Of a stretch of DNA of 64,000 nt, positions 8,994 through 20,041 are shown piece after piece. The DNA is from Burkholderia sp. D-99 (lineage in GTDB: Bacteria > Pseudomonadota > Gammaproteobacteria > Burkholderiales > Burkholderiaceae): NCBI RefSeq assembly GCF_011605345.1, contig NZ_JAAOXM010000009.1:62001-126000 (forward strand). Reading direction: 5' to 3'. The position numbers and the translations under genes are program-made. The notes under the pieces are model-generated. The model saw nothing but the letters and a program-made list of their open reading frames with translations, was not told the DNA's origin and ran no database searches. Numbering within the stretch: position 1 is the first letter of the stretch; every line of letters starts with the position of its first letter.

Positions 8994-9026
8994 AAAAAAA
9001 ACGGCGCCGGGGCGCCGTTTCTCTTT
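8994..9026. terminator. Intrinsic terminator between convergent Sel1 gene and rodA
   Basis: An AAACGGCGCC / GGCGCCGTTT stem with a 2-base loop is preceded by seven A and followed by TCTCTTT. It can terminate transcription from both sides. Confidence 0.85.
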
Positions 9027-9046
9027 CTGCGCTGCGTGCCGCGCGG

Positions 9047-10195
9047 TCAGCTCTTCATCAGCCGCCGCTGCCGCCCGACGCTCATGATCATCCCGATCGC
9101 GATGCCGAGCGTCGTGAGCGCCGTGCCGCCATAACTCATGAACGGCAGCGGCACGCCGACGACCGGCAGCACGCCGCTCACCATCCCGATGTTGACGAAC
9201 GCATAGACGAAGAACGCGAGCGTGAGCGAGCCCGCGAGCAGGCGGCCGAACAGCGTCGCGCCCTGCGCGGCGATATAGAGCCCGCGTGCGATCAGCGCCA
9301 TGTACAGCGTCAGCAGCACGAGCCCGCCGACGAGCCCCCATTCCTCGGAGAACACCGCGAAGATGAAGTCGGTGTGCTTCTCCGGAATGAACTCGAGGTG
9401 CGCCTGCGTGCCTTTCAGGTAGCCCTTGCCGAGCACGCCGCCCGAGCCGATCGCGATCACGGCCTGGATCGTGTGGAAGCCCTTGCCGAGCGGGTCGGAG
9501 GTCGGGTCGAGCAGCGTGCACACGCGGTGCTTCTGGTAATCGTGCATCAGCGGCCACTGCACTTCGGGCTGGCAGATGCGCTCTTCGAACACGGCGATCG
9601 AGCCGACCGCGATCACGCCTGCGACGAGCACCGGCACGATCAGCTTGAACGACAGGCCGGCGAGGTAGATCACGAAGAAGCCGGCCGCGAATACGAGCAG
9701 GCCGGTGCCGAGGTCGGGCTGCTTTGCGATCAGCCCGACCGGTACCAGCAGGATCCCGAACGCGGCGATGAAGTCGTACCAGCGCAGCCCGCCCTCGCGG
9801 CGCTGGTAGTACCACGCGAGCATCAGCGGTGTCGCGATCTTGAGGATTTCCGACGGCTGGATCACGACGCCGACGTTCAGCCAGCGCTTCGCGCCTTTCT
9901 TGGTCATCCCGAACAGTGCGACCGCGACCAATAGCGCGACCCCGAACGTGTAGAGCGGGACCGCGAAGCGCATCAGCGTCGTGGGCGGGATGTTGGCGAT
10001 CACCCACATCAGCACGAACGTCAGCAGGATGTTGCGCAACTGGTCCTCGACGCGGCCCGGCATGTCGATCGCCGCGCTGTACAGCGTGACGATGCCGACG
10101 CACAGCAGCAGGAACACGATGAGGGCGAGCGGGCGGTCGAAGCCCGCGAACATCTGCTTGATCTTGTCGAGCCAGGCGCGCTTGTCGAATTGCAT
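9047..10195 (-). CDS. rodA: Peptidoglycan glycosyltransferase RodA
   Basis: SEDS-family membrane glycosyltransferase that polymerises lipid II during cell elongation together with PBP2. The 382-residue protein is almost entirely membrane segments and shows family motifs such as KQPDLGTGLL, EEWGLVGG and PLPFMSYGGTALTT. The start ATG (10193-10195) follows an AACGGAGAAAGGC region. It is the last gene of the minus-strand operon mreB-mreC-mreD-mrdA-rodA and begins 11 bases after mrdA ends. Confidence 0.97.
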   Translation of the reverse strand: MQFDKRAWLDKIKQMFAGFDRPLALIVFLLLCVGIVTLYSAAIDMPGRVEDQLRNILLTFVLMWVIANIPPTTLMRFAVPLYTFGVALLVAVALFGMTKKGAKRWLNVGVVIQPSEILKIATPLMLAWYYQRREGGLRWYDFIAAFGILLVPVGLIAKQPDLGTGLLVFAAGFFVIYLAGLSFKLIVPVLVAGVIAVGSIAVFEERICQPEVQWPLMHDYQKHRVCTLLDPTSDPLGKGFHTIQAVIAIGSGGVLGKGYLKGTQAHLEFIPEKHTDFIFAVFSEEWGLVGGLVLLTLYMALIARGLYIAAQGATLFGRLLAGSLTLAFFVYAFVNIGMVSGVLPVVGVPLPFMSYGGTALTTLGIAIGMIMSVGRQRRLMKS

Positions 10196-10206
10196 GCCTT
10201 TCTCCG

Positions 10207-12486
10207 TTAATGAGCGGTGCCGGCGTCCGCCGCCTTCGCGGGGGCGGTCGCACGGTGGTTGTCGTCGCGCGGCGTGGCGACGAGCGGCTGCGCGTCGCTG
10301 GCGGGCCGGCGTGGCCGGTGCGGGCGCCGGATCGGCGGCAGGCTCGCGGCCCTCGGCGCGGCGGCGCTGGCCGACGGGGCGGCGCCCGCGACGGCGGCGG
10401 CCGACGCTTCGGAGGCCGCCGCGGCCGAAGCCGCTTCCGCCGCGCTGGCCGGGGTCGGCACGACCGGTTGCGGCAGCGCCGTGAAGCCGGCCGCGACGGC
10501 AGCAGGCCTGTTCGCGTCGCCGATCACCGGCGCGTTGACGGGTTCGGTTGCCGACGCCGCAGCAGCCACGGCCGCGGCCTCGTTCTGCGGGTTCTGGCGG
10601 TCGACGAGGTAGAAGTCGAGCACGCGGCGCGCGATCGGGCCGGCGGCCTGCGCACCCCAGCCGCCGTTTTCGACGACCAGCGCGACGGCGATCTGCGGAT
10701 GGTCGACCGGCGCGTACGCGATGAACAGCGCGTGGTCGCGCAGGTGCTCGGCAAGCAGGTGGCCCTTGTAGTTGGAGCCTTGCAGCGAGAACACCTGCGC
10801 GGTGCCGGTCTTGCCGGCGGCGAGGTACGGCGCGCCGCGGAACACCTTGTACGCGGTGCCGGACGGGTTCTCGATCACGTTCTCCATCCCGCGCTTCACG
10901 ACGTCGATGTCGGCCTGCTTGAGCGGGATCACTTCGCTTTCCTTCGGCACGGTCAGGCGGCGCCCGCGCGAAATCGGATCCTCGATTTCCTTCACGAGAT
11001 GGGGTTTCATCACGACGCCGTTGTTCGCGAGCGTCGCGGTTGCGTGCGCGAGCTGCAGGATCGTGAACGAGTTGTAGCCCTGGCCGATCCCGAGGCTGAT
11101 CGTCTCGCCGTCGAACCACTTCTGCTGCGCGGCCTTCTTGAACGCCTTCTTCTTCCAGTCGGTCGACGGCAGGATCCCGCGCGCCTCGCCCTGGATGTCG
11201 ATCCCGGTGATCTGACCGAAGCCGAACGGCTTCATGAAGTTCGCGATCGAGTTCACGCCGAGGTCGCGCGCGAGCATGTAGAAGTAGGTGTCGTTCGACA
11301 CCATGATCGCCTTGTTCATGTCGACCCAGCCCTGGCCCGAGCGCACGTCGTTGCGGAACGTGTGGCCGCCGAACGTGAAGTAGCCGGGATCCTGGAAGCC
11401 CCAGCCCGGCGTGCGCTTGCCGAGCGTCAGGCCGGCGAGGGCCATGAACGGCTTGTACGTCGAGCCGGGCGGGTAGGTGCCGTGCAGCGGGCGGTTCAGG
11501 AGCGGCTTGTCGGTCGAGCTGTTCAGCTCGTCCCAGGTCTGCTGGTCGATGCCGTCGACGAACGAGTTCGGGTCGAAGCTCGGCGACGACACGAACGCGA
11601 GCACGTCGCCCGTCTTCGGCTCGATCGCGACCAGCGCGCCGCGCTTGCCGGCGAACGCCTGCTCGGCGACCTGCTGCAGCCCGATGTCGAGCGACAACAC
11701 GAGGTTGTTGCCGGGCGTCGCCTGCGTGCGCGACAGCGTGCGCACGGGCCGGCCACCGGCCGTCACCTCGACTTCCTCGAAGCCCGTCAGCCCGTGCAGC
11801 TCGGTCTCGTAGCTCTGCTCGACGCCGATCTTGCCGATGTAGTCGGTGCCCTTGTAGTTGTTCGCGTCGCGGCGCGGATCGTAGTTTTCCTGGTCGCTGT
11901 CGTTGTCGTCGCTCATCGCGTCGATGCGATCCTGGTCGCGCTTCGAGATCCGGCCGATGTAGCCGATCACGTGCGCGGCCGTGGTGCCGAGCGGATATTG
12001 GCGGAACAGCCGCGCGCGCACGTCGACGCCGGGGAAGCGGAAGCGCTGCGCGGTGAAGCGCGCGACTTCCGCGTCGGTGAGCCGCGTGCGGATCGGCAGG
12101 CTCTCGAAGTTCTTCGAGTCTTCCTGCAGCTTCTTGAAGCGGCGGCGGTCGCGTGCGTCGATCGGGATGATCTCGGACAGCTTGTCGATCGTGTTGTCGA
12201 GCGTGTCGTCGAGCTTCGACGGCGTGATTTCGAGCGTATAGGCCGAGTAGTTCTTCGCGAGGATCACGCCGTTGCGGTCGGTGATGATCCCGCGGTTCGG
12301 CACGATCGGCGCGACCGAGATGCGGTTTTCCTCGGCCTGCAGCGCGTATTTGCCATGCTGCATCAACTGCAGGTAGAAGAAGCGGCTCGCGAGCAGCCCG
12401 AAGCAGACGAACACGAAGATGCCCGCTGCCGCGACGCGCAAGCGGAACTTCGAGAGCTGCTGTTGGGTGTCGTTGAATTCGGTCAT
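10207..12486 (-). CDS. mrdA: Penicillin-binding protein 2 (MrdA), with long Ala/Pro-rich C-terminal tail
   Basis: DD-transpeptidase that cross-links peptidoglycan for cell elongation. A single membrane anchor (about residues 17-38) is followed by the PBP dimerisation region and a transpeptidase domain with SxxK (Ser342-Lys345 in PPGSTYKPF), SND (397-399) and KTG (559-561). The protein is 759 residues against about 630 for the E. coli enzyme; the excess is mainly a low-complexity Ala/Pro/Ser-rich tail from about residue 643 to the end. It sits directly before rodA, its functional partner. Confidence 0.96.
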   Translation of the reverse strand: MTEFNDTQQQLSKFRLRVAAAGIFVFVCFGLLASRFFYLQLMQHGKYALQAEENRISVAPIVPNRGIITDRNGVILAKNYSAYTLEITPSKLDDTLDNTIDKLSEIIPIDARDRRRFKKLQEDSKNFESLPIRTRLTDAEVARFTAQRFRFPGVDVRARLFRQYPLGTTAAHVIGYIGRISKRDQDRIDAMSDDNDSDQENYDPRRDANNYKGTDYIGKIGVEQSYETELHGLTGFEEVEVTAGGRPVRTLSRTQATPGNNLVLSLDIGLQQVAEQAFAGKRGALVAIEPKTGDVLAFVSSPSFDPNSFVDGIDQQTWDELNSSTDKPLLNRPLHGTYPPGSTYKPFMALAGLTLGKRTPGWGFQDPGYFTFGGHTFRNDVRSGQGWVDMNKAIMVSNDTYFYMLARDLGVNSIANFMKPFGFGQITGIDIQGEARGILPSTDWKKKAFKKAAQQKWFDGETISLGIGQGYNSFTILQLAHATATLANNGVVMKPHLVKEIEDPISRGRRLTVPKESEVIPLKQADIDVVKRGMENVIENPSGTAYKVFRGAPYLAAGKTGTAQVFSLQGSNYKGHLLAEHLRDHALFIAYAPVDHPQIAVALVVENGGWGAQAAGPIARRVLDFYLVDRQNPQNEAAAVAAAASATEPVNAPVIGDANRPAAVAAGFTALPQPVVPTPASAAEAASAAAASEASAAAVAGAAPSASAAAPRAASLPPIRRPHRPRRPASDAQPLVATPRDDNHRATAPAKAADAGTAH

Positions 12487-12600
12487 GCGGTTACGATCGA
12501 TCTGGCCCGCGCACGGCGTGCGGGTGCGGGCGAGGTGCCGCCCCGGAGCGCGGCGCGCGGCGGGCGTGGAGGCGGCGGGTGTTCAAGGCGGGCCCCTGGC

Positions 12601-13113
12601 TCAGATGGGGCGCGTATCGTCCGGATCGACCGGGCGGCGTTGCGGCATCAGCAGCAGGTGGCTCGCGATCGGCCAGAGCGCGGCCTCGACGAAACCGTCG
12701 ACCAGGTAGCGCCAGCCCGGGAACGCGGCGCCCATCACAAGGCGGATCACGAACGGGACGAGCTGCGCGACGACCAGCAGCGGCGTGACGTACAGCACCT
12801 GCACGCCAATCGGCATCCACAGCACGCGACGGTGGATCGTGATCGCGCCGTACGACAGCAGCGTATACGCGAGCGCATGCTCGCCGAGCAGCCCCGCGTC
12901 ATGCACGTCCATCAGGATGCCGAGCGCGAACGCGACGCCCATCCCGACCTTGCGCGGCTGGTGGATGTTCCAGAACAGCACCACGAGCGCGACGAAGTCG
13001 GGCACGCCGGGCAGGCGGCCCCACGGCATCAGGTTCAGCAGGAACGCGGCGGCGAGGCTGAAGACGATGAAGTACGGATTGACCGGCTGCAGGATGTATT
13101 GCGGGCGATTCAT
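12601..13113 (-). CDS. mreD: Rod shape-determining protein MreD
   Basis: Small inner-membrane protein of the elongasome, 170 residues with about five hydrophobic segments and the family-typical N-terminal NPYFIVFSLAAAFLL region. It overlaps mreC by 4 bases and precedes mrdA by 114 bases. MreD links MreC with the MreB filament in the model organisms. Confidence 0.95.
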   Translation of the reverse strand: MNRPQYILQPVNPYFIVFSLAAAFLLNLMPWGRLPGVPDFVALVVLFWNIHQPRKVGMGVAFALGILMDVHDAGLLGEHALAYTLLSYGAITIHRRVLWMPIGVQVLYVTPLLVVAQLVPFVIRLVMGAAFPGWRYLVDGFVEAALWPIASHLLLMPQRRPVDPDDTRPI

Positions 13114-14168
13114 CGCTGGGCTCCTGGTTGCCCGGCCGCGGGCTTCGCGGGCGCGGCGGCGGGCTTGGCCGGAGCGGCAGGCGCCGGCTTGGCGCCGGGC
13201 TGGGCCGCGGCGGCCGGCTTCGCACTTGCGTCAGCCTTGTCGGCCTTCTCGCCCTTCGCGGCGGCTTTCGCGCCCTTCTTGCCCTTCGCGTTCTTGTCGG
13301 CGGCCGGATCAGGCTCGGCCGGGCGCGGCGGGATGTCGTTCTGGTAATGCAGCACGAGCATCTGGCGCGCGCCGCGCACGGCGGCGATCGGCGCGCAGGT
13401 CACGCGCGCGAACGCCGTATCGGCGAGCTTGTCGACCCGTGCGACCTTCGCGACCGGCAGGCCGGGCGGATAGACGCCGTCGAGGCCGCTCGTGACGAGC
13501 TCGTCGCCGACGACGAGATCCGCGCTCGTCGGCACGAAGCGCAGGTCGAGCGAATCGCCCTTCGGCGTGCCGTAGATCACGCTGCGCAGGCCGGTGCGCA
13601 GCACCTGCACGGGAATCGCGAGATCGCGGTCGGTGATCAGCGTGACTTCGGCCTGCAGCGGGAACACGCGCGTGACCTGGCCGATCACGCCGTCCTCGCT
13701 GACGACGGGTGAGCCGCCCTGGATGCCCTGCTGCGAACCTTGCCCGATCACGATCTTCTGCGTGAACGGATCGCTCGTGTCGTACTGGATCTCGACCGGC
13801 GTCGATTGCGTCGCGATGTGCTGGCGCAGCTCGAGCACCGCACGCAGATGCGCGTTTTCCTGCGAGAGCACGGCGGCCTGGTTGGCCTGCGTGGACAGCT
13901 GCAGGTTGCGCTTGCGGAGATCGTCGTTCTCGTGGCGCAGCGACGCGCCGGTGACGGCGATGTCGGCCGCGCCCATGAACAGGTCGCGCGGCACGAGCGC
14001 GGCGCGCTGCAGCGGATAGAGCACGGTACCGAGCACGCCGCGAACGATTTCGAGCGTGCTGAAGCGCGCGTCCGACACGAGGAGCGCGATGGCGAGGGCA
14101 ACGAAGAAGATGAGCCGCGCGAGCGCGGGCGGACCTTGCTTGAAGAGGGGCGGCGGACTGTATTCCAT
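13110..14168 (-). CDS. mreC: Rod shape-determining protein MreC
   Basis: Periplasmic scaffold of the elongasome. The 352-residue protein has one N-terminal membrane segment (about 17-35), a coiled-coil region (about 68-110) and the beta-rich MreC core to about residue 285. The last 65 residues or so are an Ala/Lys/Pro-rich low-complexity tail ending in repeated APAKPAA units, which is longer than in E. coli MreC. A 126-base gap separates it from mreB; the stop overlaps the mreD start. Confidence 0.95.
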   Translation of the reverse strand: MEYSPPPLFKQGPPALARLIFFVALAIALLVSDARFSTLEIVRGVLGTVLYPLQRAALVPRDLFMGAADIAVTGASLRHENDDLRKRNLQLSTQANQAAVLSQENAHLRAVLELRQHIATQSTPVEIQYDTSDPFTQKIVIGQGSQQGIQGGSPVVSEDGVIGQVTRVFPLQAEVTLITDRDLAIPVQVLRTGLRSVIYGTPKGDSLDLRFVPTSADLVVGDELVTSGLDGVYPPGLPVAKVARVDKLADTAFARVTCAPIAAVRGARQMLVLHYQNDIPPRPAEPDPAADKNAKGKKGAKAAAKGEKADKADASAKPAAAAQPGAKPAPAAPAKPAAAPAKPAAGQPGAQR

Positions 14169-14294
14169 GGTCGGCGCCGGGCGCGTGTGATCGGTTAAAT
14201 GATGCTCAGACGCGCAAACGGCGCGGCGGTTCGTTCTAAACGAGCGATCCGGCCACGCCGCGGGTGCGTCATATCAACGAAACAGCTTAGACGA

Positions 14295-15338
<1,044 letters not shown>

Positions 15339-15705
15339 TCAGAATCCTGTTTCGCTCTGGGCCGGCCCTGCATAGCGAGCGCTGAGGGCGGCAGCGGAAA
15401 AAATAACAGCCTCGGGAAGCGTGGCGGAAGCGGCCGCCGCGGCGCACGAAGCTGCGAGTGATGTCTACCGGGGATCGCACGATGCACGCACGGCTTGCCG
15501 AAGCGAGGCGAAACGGTGCGGGAAAAGGCTGCCGGGTTTGGGTCGAACGCGTAATGATACCTTATAATTTCACGGTATTTGAATCGAAACGGGCGGTATT
15601 TTTGCCGCTTCGGTCCCGATTTTTGAGGGTGGGATCGCACCCTCCAACCCCCCGCCGCAGTGCTGCTTTTGATGCGCTGCGCAGCCTTGTTTTTCCGGTG
15701 ATCGC
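15339..15705. promoter_or_regulatory. Divergent mreB/gatC intergenic region
   Basis: This 367-base region must contain the start signals for both mreB (leftward) and gatC (rightward). An AT-rich island at about 15551-15605 has a perfect TATAAT at 15563-15568 on the plus strand; the best upstream match to a -35 is TTGGGT at 15538-15543, with a long 19-base spacer, so the assignment is tentative. On the minus strand TATCAT (15554-15559) could serve mreB. No gene is seen. Confidence 0.45.
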
Positions 15706-16005
15706 ATGGCCCTGACCCTGACCGATGTGAAACGCATCGCGCACCTGGCGCGACTCGAAATGGCCGACGCCGACGCCGAGCACATGCTCGGCCAGCTCAA
15801 TGAACTCTTCGGCCTCGTCGAGCAGATGCAGGCGGTCGACACCGCCGGCATCGCGCCGCTCGCCCACCCGATCGAACAGATCCAGGAAGTCGCGCAACGC
15901 CTGCGCGACGACGCCGTGACGGAAGTCGTCAATCGCGACGACAACCAGCGTCCGGCGCCGGCCGTCCAGGACGGCCTCTATCTTGTGCCGAAGGTGATCG
16001 AGTAA
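15706..16005 (+). CDS. gatC: Asp-tRNA(Asn)/Glu-tRNA(Gln) amidotransferase subunit C
   Basis: Small 99-residue subunit that stabilises GatA-GatB in the amidotransferase that corrects misacylated Glu-tRNA(Gln) or Asp-tRNA(Asn). It shows the family N-terminus [16 protein letters not shown], the central Gly-Ile-Ala-Pro-Leu-Ala-His segment and the C-terminal [11 protein letters not shown]. It is first in gatC-gatA-gatB, with 69 bases before gatA. Confidence 0.96.
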   Translation: MALTLTDVKRIAHLARLEMADADAEHMLGQLNELFGLVEQMQAVDTAGIAPLAHPIEQIQEVAQRLRDDAVTEVVNRDDNQRPAPAVQDGLYLVPKVIE

Positions 16006-16074
16006 GCATTCGATGACAAGCGCGCCGCCGCGTTCGCGCCGCGCGCCACCCAGAATTCCCAGGAAAACCACTCA

Positions 16075-17565
16075 ATGCACGCAAAAAGCCTGACCGAACT
16101 GCGCGCCGCGCTCGCCGCCAAGGAATGCTCGGCCGTCGAGCTCGCGCAGCACTACCTGAAACGGATCGATGCCGCGCGCGACCTGAACGCGTTCGTCCAC
16201 GTCGATGCCGATCTGACCCTCGCGCAGGCGAAAGCCGCCGACGCGGAGCTCGCGCGCGGCGCGGGCGGCGCGCTCACCGGCCTGCCGATCGCGCACAAGG
16301 ATGTGTTCGTCACGCGCGGCTGGCACTCGACCGCCGGCTCGAAGATGCTCGCGAATTACGAGAGCCCGTTCGACGCGACCGTCGTCGCCCGCCTGCAGGC
16401 GGCCGGCATGGTCACGCTCGGCAAGACCAACATGGACGAGTTCGCGATGGGCTCGTCGAACGAGAATTCGGCGTTCGGCGCGGTGAAGAACCCGTGGGAC
16501 ACGAACGCGGTGCCGGGCGGCAGCTCGGGCGGCAGCTCGGCCGCCGTCGCCGCACGCCTCGCGCCGGCCGCGACCGGCACCGACACCGGCGGCTCGATCC
16601 GCCAGCCCGCGTCGTTCGCGGGCGTGACGGGCATCAAGCCGACCTACGGCCGCGTGTCGCGCTACGGGATGATCGCGTTCGCGTCGTCGCTCGACCAGGG
16701 CGGCCCGATGGCGCAGAGCGCGTCCGACTGCGCGCTGCTGCTGAACGCGATGGCCGGCTTCGACGAGCGCGACTCGACGAGCCTCGAGCGTGACGACGAG
16801 GATTTCACGCGCCATCTCGGCCAGCCGTGGGCAGCCGGCAACGACGCGGGCAAGCCGCTCGCGGGCCTGCGCATCGGTTTGCCGAACGAATATTTCGGCG
16901 AAGGTCTCGCCGACGACGTGCGCGCGACGATCGACGCGGCACTCAAGCAGTATGAAGCGCTCGGCGCGACGCTCGTGCCGGTGTCGCTGCCGAAGACGGA
17001 ACTTTCGATCCCCGTGTACTACGTGATCGCGCCGGCGGAAGCCTCGTCGAACCTGTCGCGTTTCGACGGCGTGCGCTTCGGCCACCGCGCAGCGCAGTAC
17101 GGCGACCTGCTCGACATGTACAAGAAGTCGCGCGCCGAAGGCTTCGGCCCCGAGGTGAAGCGCCGGATTCTGGTCGGCGCGTACGTGCTGTCGCACGGCT
17201 ACTACGACGCGTACTACCTGCAGGCGCAGAAGATCCGCCGCATCATCGCGAATGACTTCCAGGAAGCGTTCAAGTCCTGCGACGTGATCATGGGCCCGGC
17301 CTCGCCGACGGTCGCATGGGATCTCGGTTCGAAGGGCGACGATCCGGTGCAGATGTATCTCGCGGATATCTACACGCTGTCGGTGAGCCTCGCCGGCCTG
17401 CCCGGCATGAGCGTGCCGTGCGGCTTCGGCGCGGGTGCGAACGCGAAGCGCCCGGTCGGCCTGCAGATCATCGGCAACTATTTCAACGAAGCCCGGATGC
17501 TGCAGGTCGCGGATGCGTTCCAGCGCGCGACCGACTGGCACAAGCAAGTTCCGGCAGGGGTGTAA
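16075..17565 (+). CDS. gatA: Asp-tRNA(Asn)/Glu-tRNA(Gln) amidotransferase subunit A
   Basis: Amidase-signature subunit that releases ammonia from glutamine for the GatB transamidation step. The 496-residue protein shows the Ser-cisSer-Lys elements: Lys in LPIAHKDVF, the Gly/Ser-rich stretch [14 protein letters not shown] and the nucleophile region [14 protein letters not shown]. Only two bases separate its stop from the gatB start. Confidence 0.97.
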   Translation: MHAKSLTELRAALAAKECSAVELAQHYLKRIDAARDLNAFVHVDADLTLAQAKAADAELARGAGGALTGLPIAHKDVFVTRGWHSTAGSKMLANYESPFDATVVARLQAAGMVTLGKTNMDEFAMGSSNENSAFGAVKNPWDTNAVPGGSSGGSSAAVAARLAPAATGTDTGGSIRQPASFAGVTGIKPTYGRVSRYGMIAFASSLDQGGPMAQSASDCALLLNAMAGFDERDSTSLERDDEDFTRHLGQPWAAGNDAGKPLAGLRIGLPNEYFGEGLADDVRATIDAALKQYEALGATLVPVSLPKTELSIPVYYVIAPAEASSNLSRFDGVRFGHRAAQYGDLLDMYKKSRAEGFGPEVKRRILVGAYVLSHGYYDAYYLQAQKIRRIIANDFQEAFKSCDVIMGPASPTVAWDLGSKGDDPVQMYLADIYTLSVSLAGLPGMSVPCGFGAGANAKRPVGLQIIGNYFNEARMLQVADAFQRATDWHKQVPAGV

Positions 17566-17567
17566 GC

Positions 17568-19043
17568 ATGGCTACTCAATGGGAAGTCGTTATCGGTCTC
17601 GAGACGCACGCGCAACTGTCGACCGTCTCGAAGATTTTCTCGGGCGCGCCGACGCAGTTCGGCGCCGAGCCGAACACGCAGGCGTGCCCGGTCGACCTGG
17701 CGCTGCCGGGCGTGCTGCCGGTGCTGAACCGCGGCGCGGTCGAGCGGGCGATCCGCTTCGGCCTCGCGATCGGCTCGACCATCGCGCCGCGCAGCATCTT
17801 CGCGCGCAAGAATTATTTCTACCCCGATCTGCCGAAGGGCTATCAGATCAGCCAGTACGAGATTCCGGTCGTGCAGGGCGGCCAGATCACGATCCAGGTA
17901 CCCGCCAACGAGAAGGCCGGCAAGGCAGCGTACGAGAAGACGGTCAACCTGACCCGCGCGCACCTTGAGGAAGACGCCGGCAAGTCGCTGCATGAAGACT
18001 TCGCCGGGATGACGGGGATCGACCTGAACCGCGCGGGCACGCCGCTGCTCGAGATCGTCACCGAGCCGGAAATGCGCAGCGCGGCCGAGGCGGTTGCCTA
18101 CGCGAAGGCGCTGCACGGGCTCGTCGTGTGGCTCGGCATCTGCGACGGCAACATGCAGGAAGGCTCGTTCCGCTGCGACGCGAACGTGTCGGTGCGCCCG
18201 GTCGGCCAGGAGAAGTTCGGCACGCGCGCGGAAATCAAGAACCTGAACTCGTTCCGGTTCCTCGAGGAAGCGATCAATTTCGAAGTGCGTCGCCAGATCG
18301 AGCTGATCGAGGACGGCGGCGAAGTCGTGCAGGAAACGCGCCTCTACGATCCGGACAAGCGCGAGACGCGTTCGATGCGCAGCAAGGAAGACGCGCACGA
18401 TTACCGCTACTTCCCCGACCCCGACCTGATGCCGCTCGTGATCGGCCAGGACTGGATCGAGCGCGTGCAGTCCGGCATGCCCGAGCTGCCGGCCGTGATC
18501 CAGCAGCGCTTCGTCGAGCAGTACGGCGTGTCCGCGTATGACGCGGGCGTGCTGACGTCGAGCAAGGCGATGGCCGCGTACTTCGAGTCCGTGGTCGCGA
18601 AGGTCGGTGCGGCGAACGCGAAGATCGCCGCGAACTGGCTGATGGGCGACGTATCGTCGCAGCTGAACCGCGACGGCATCGAGATCGACGCGATCCCGGT
18701 GTCGGCCGCGCAGCTCGCGCTGTTGCTGCAGCGCATCGCCGACGGCACCATCTCGAACAAGATCGCGAAGGAAATCTTCGCGACGATCTGGGACGAGAAG
18801 GCGGACGACGAAGGCGCGGCCGACCGCATCATCGACGCGAAGGGCCTGAAGCAGATCTCCGACACCGGCGCGCTGGAAGCGATCATCGACGAGGTGCTCG
18901 CGGCGAACGCGAAGTCGGTCGAGGAATTCCGCGCGGGCAAGGAGAAGGCGTTCAACGCGCTGATCGGCCAGGCAATGAAGGCAACGAAGGGCAAGGCCAA
19001 TCCGCAGCAGGTCAACGAACTGTTGAAGAAGAAGCTCGGCTGA
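17568..19043 (+). CDS. gatB: Asp-tRNA(Asn)/Glu-tRNA(Gln) amidotransferase subunit B
   Basis: tRNA-binding and kinase/transamidase subunit, 491 residues, normal length. It begins [17 protein letters not shown], the diagnostic GatB N-terminus, has the conserved [18 protein letters not shown] segment, and ends with the YqeY-like tail domain (about residues 340-491). The ATG at 17568 is chosen because this conserved N-terminus starts there; the frame is open further upstream inside gatA. Transcription likely ends at the hairpin at 19075. Confidence 0.97.
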   Translation: MATQWEVVIGLETHAQLSTVSKIFSGAPTQFGAEPNTQACPVDLALPGVLPVLNRGAVERAIRFGLAIGSTIAPRSIFARKNYFYPDLPKGYQISQYEIPVVQGGQITIQVPANEKAGKAAYEKTVNLTRAHLEEDAGKSLHEDFAGMTGIDLNRAGTPLLEIVTEPEMRSAAEAVAYAKALHGLVVWLGICDGNMQEGSFRCDANVSVRPVGQEKFGTRAEIKNLNSFRFLEEAINFEVRRQIELIEDGGEVVQETRLYDPDKRETRSMRSKEDAHDYRYFPDPDLMPLVIGQDWIERVQSGMPELPAVIQQRFVEQYGVSAYDAGVLTSSKAMAAYFESVVAKVGAANAKIAANWLMGDVSSQLNRDGIEIDAIPVSAAQLALLLQRIADGTISNKIAKEIFATIWDEKADDEGAADRIIDAKGLKQISDTGALEAIIDEVLAANAKSVEEFRAGKEKAFNALIGQAMKATKGKANPQQVNELLKKKLG

Positions 19044-19074
19044 GCATGAGCGCGCGTCTGAACCGCGCTTGACG

Positions 19075-19108
19075 ACGGGCCGCCCCGAACCAGTTCGGGG
19101 CGGCCCGT
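19075..19108 (+). terminator. Hairpin terminator after gatB
   Basis: A perfect 15-bp stem (ACGGGCCGCCCCGAA with its complement) closes a 4-base CCAG loop. The T run after it is weak (TGCGTTTGG), so efficiency is uncertain. Confidence 0.7.
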
Positions 19109-19161
19109 TGCGTTTGGTGGATGCGTTATCGTATGCACCACAGCGTTCAACGGAGGAACGA

Positions 19162-20001
19162 ATGGCGAAACAACCCGCGCTCGACGATTTCCGCGTGCCT
19201 TACAGCACGCGTGAGAAGGAAGCCGCAGCATTCAAGCTCGATGCGTTCGACCCGGCCGCGAAGCCGTTCTCGTCCGGTTCGAAGGACGACGACCGCGAAC
19301 GGCTGTCGGCCGTGTCGACCGAGCTCGACGTGCAGCAGGAGCGCCTGCACACGCAGCAGAAGAAGCGCGTGCTGCTCGTGCTGCAGGGGATGGATACCAG
19401 CGGCAAGGACGGCACCGTGCGCGCGGTGTTCCGCGAGGTCGATCCGCTCGGCCTGCGCGTCGTGCCGTTCAAGGCGCCGACGCCGATCGAGGCCGCGCAC
19501 GACTTCCTGTGGCGCGTGCATGCGCAGGTGCCGGCCGCGGGCGAGCTCGCGATCTTCAACCGCAGCCACTATGAAGACGTGCTCGTGCCGCGCGTGCTCG
19601 ACCTGATCGACGCGAAGGAATGCGAGCGCCGCTACCGGCAGATCCGCGATTTCGAGACGATGCTGGTCGAGAACGGCACGACGATCATCAAGTGCTTCCT
19701 GCACATCTCGAAGGACGAGCAGCGCGAGCGGCTGCAGGCGCGTATCGACGATCCGACCAAGCACTGGAAGTTCGACATCTCCGACCTCGACGCGCGCAAG
19801 CACTGGGACGCGTACCAGTCCGCCTACCGCGACGCGCTCGCCGCGACGTCCGCCGAGCATGCGCCGTGGTACGTGATTCCGGCAAACTCGAAGACGCACC
19901 GCAACGTGATGATCGCCGAGCTGCTGCTGCGCACGATGACCGACATGAAGCTGGAATTCCCGCCGCCGAAGCCCGAGCTCGAAGGCGTGAAGATCCGTTA
20001 A
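19162..20001 (+). CDS. ppk2: Polyphosphate kinase 2 family protein
   Basis: Transfers phosphate between polyphosphate and nucleotides. The 279-residue protein is a single-domain PPK2 with Walker A GMDTSGKDG (residues 76-84), the segment FNRSHYEDVLVPRV holding Walker B-like and lid-proximal residues, and the arginine-rich lid ECERRYRQIRDFE. It matches PPK2 length for one domain. Start ATG at 19162 follows AACGGAGGAACG, a good ribosome-binding site. It follows the gatB terminator, so it is probably transcribed alone. Whether it prefers NMP or NDP cannot be settled from sequence reading. Confidence 0.9.
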   Translation: MAKQPALDDFRVPYSTREKEAAAFKLDAFDPAAKPFSSGSKDDDRERLSAVSTELDVQQERLHTQQKKRVLLVLQGMDTSGKDGTVRAVFREVDPLGLRVVPFKAPTPIEAAHDFLWRVHAQVPAAGELAIFNRSHYEDVLVPRVLDLIDAKECERRYRQIRDFETMLVENGTTIIKCFLHISKDEQRERLQARIDDPTKHWKFDISDLDARKHWDAYQSAYRDALAATSAEHAPWYVIPANSKTHRNVMIAELLLRTMTDMKLEFPPPKPELEGVKIR

Positions 20002-20041
20002 GCTGCCCCCCTGTAAAACATCGAACTGAACGGAATCCGAC

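Noticed and set aside
9001-9020. A small RNA at the inverted repeat between the Sel1 gene and rodA
   Set aside because: It is a standard bidirectional terminator between convergent genes.
10210-13347. A 1045-residue open frame on the plus strand through mrdA and mreD
   Set aside because: It is antisense to well-recognised genes and its product is Arg/Val/Asp-rich without domains. Such long antisense frames are normal in DNA with G/C at third positions.
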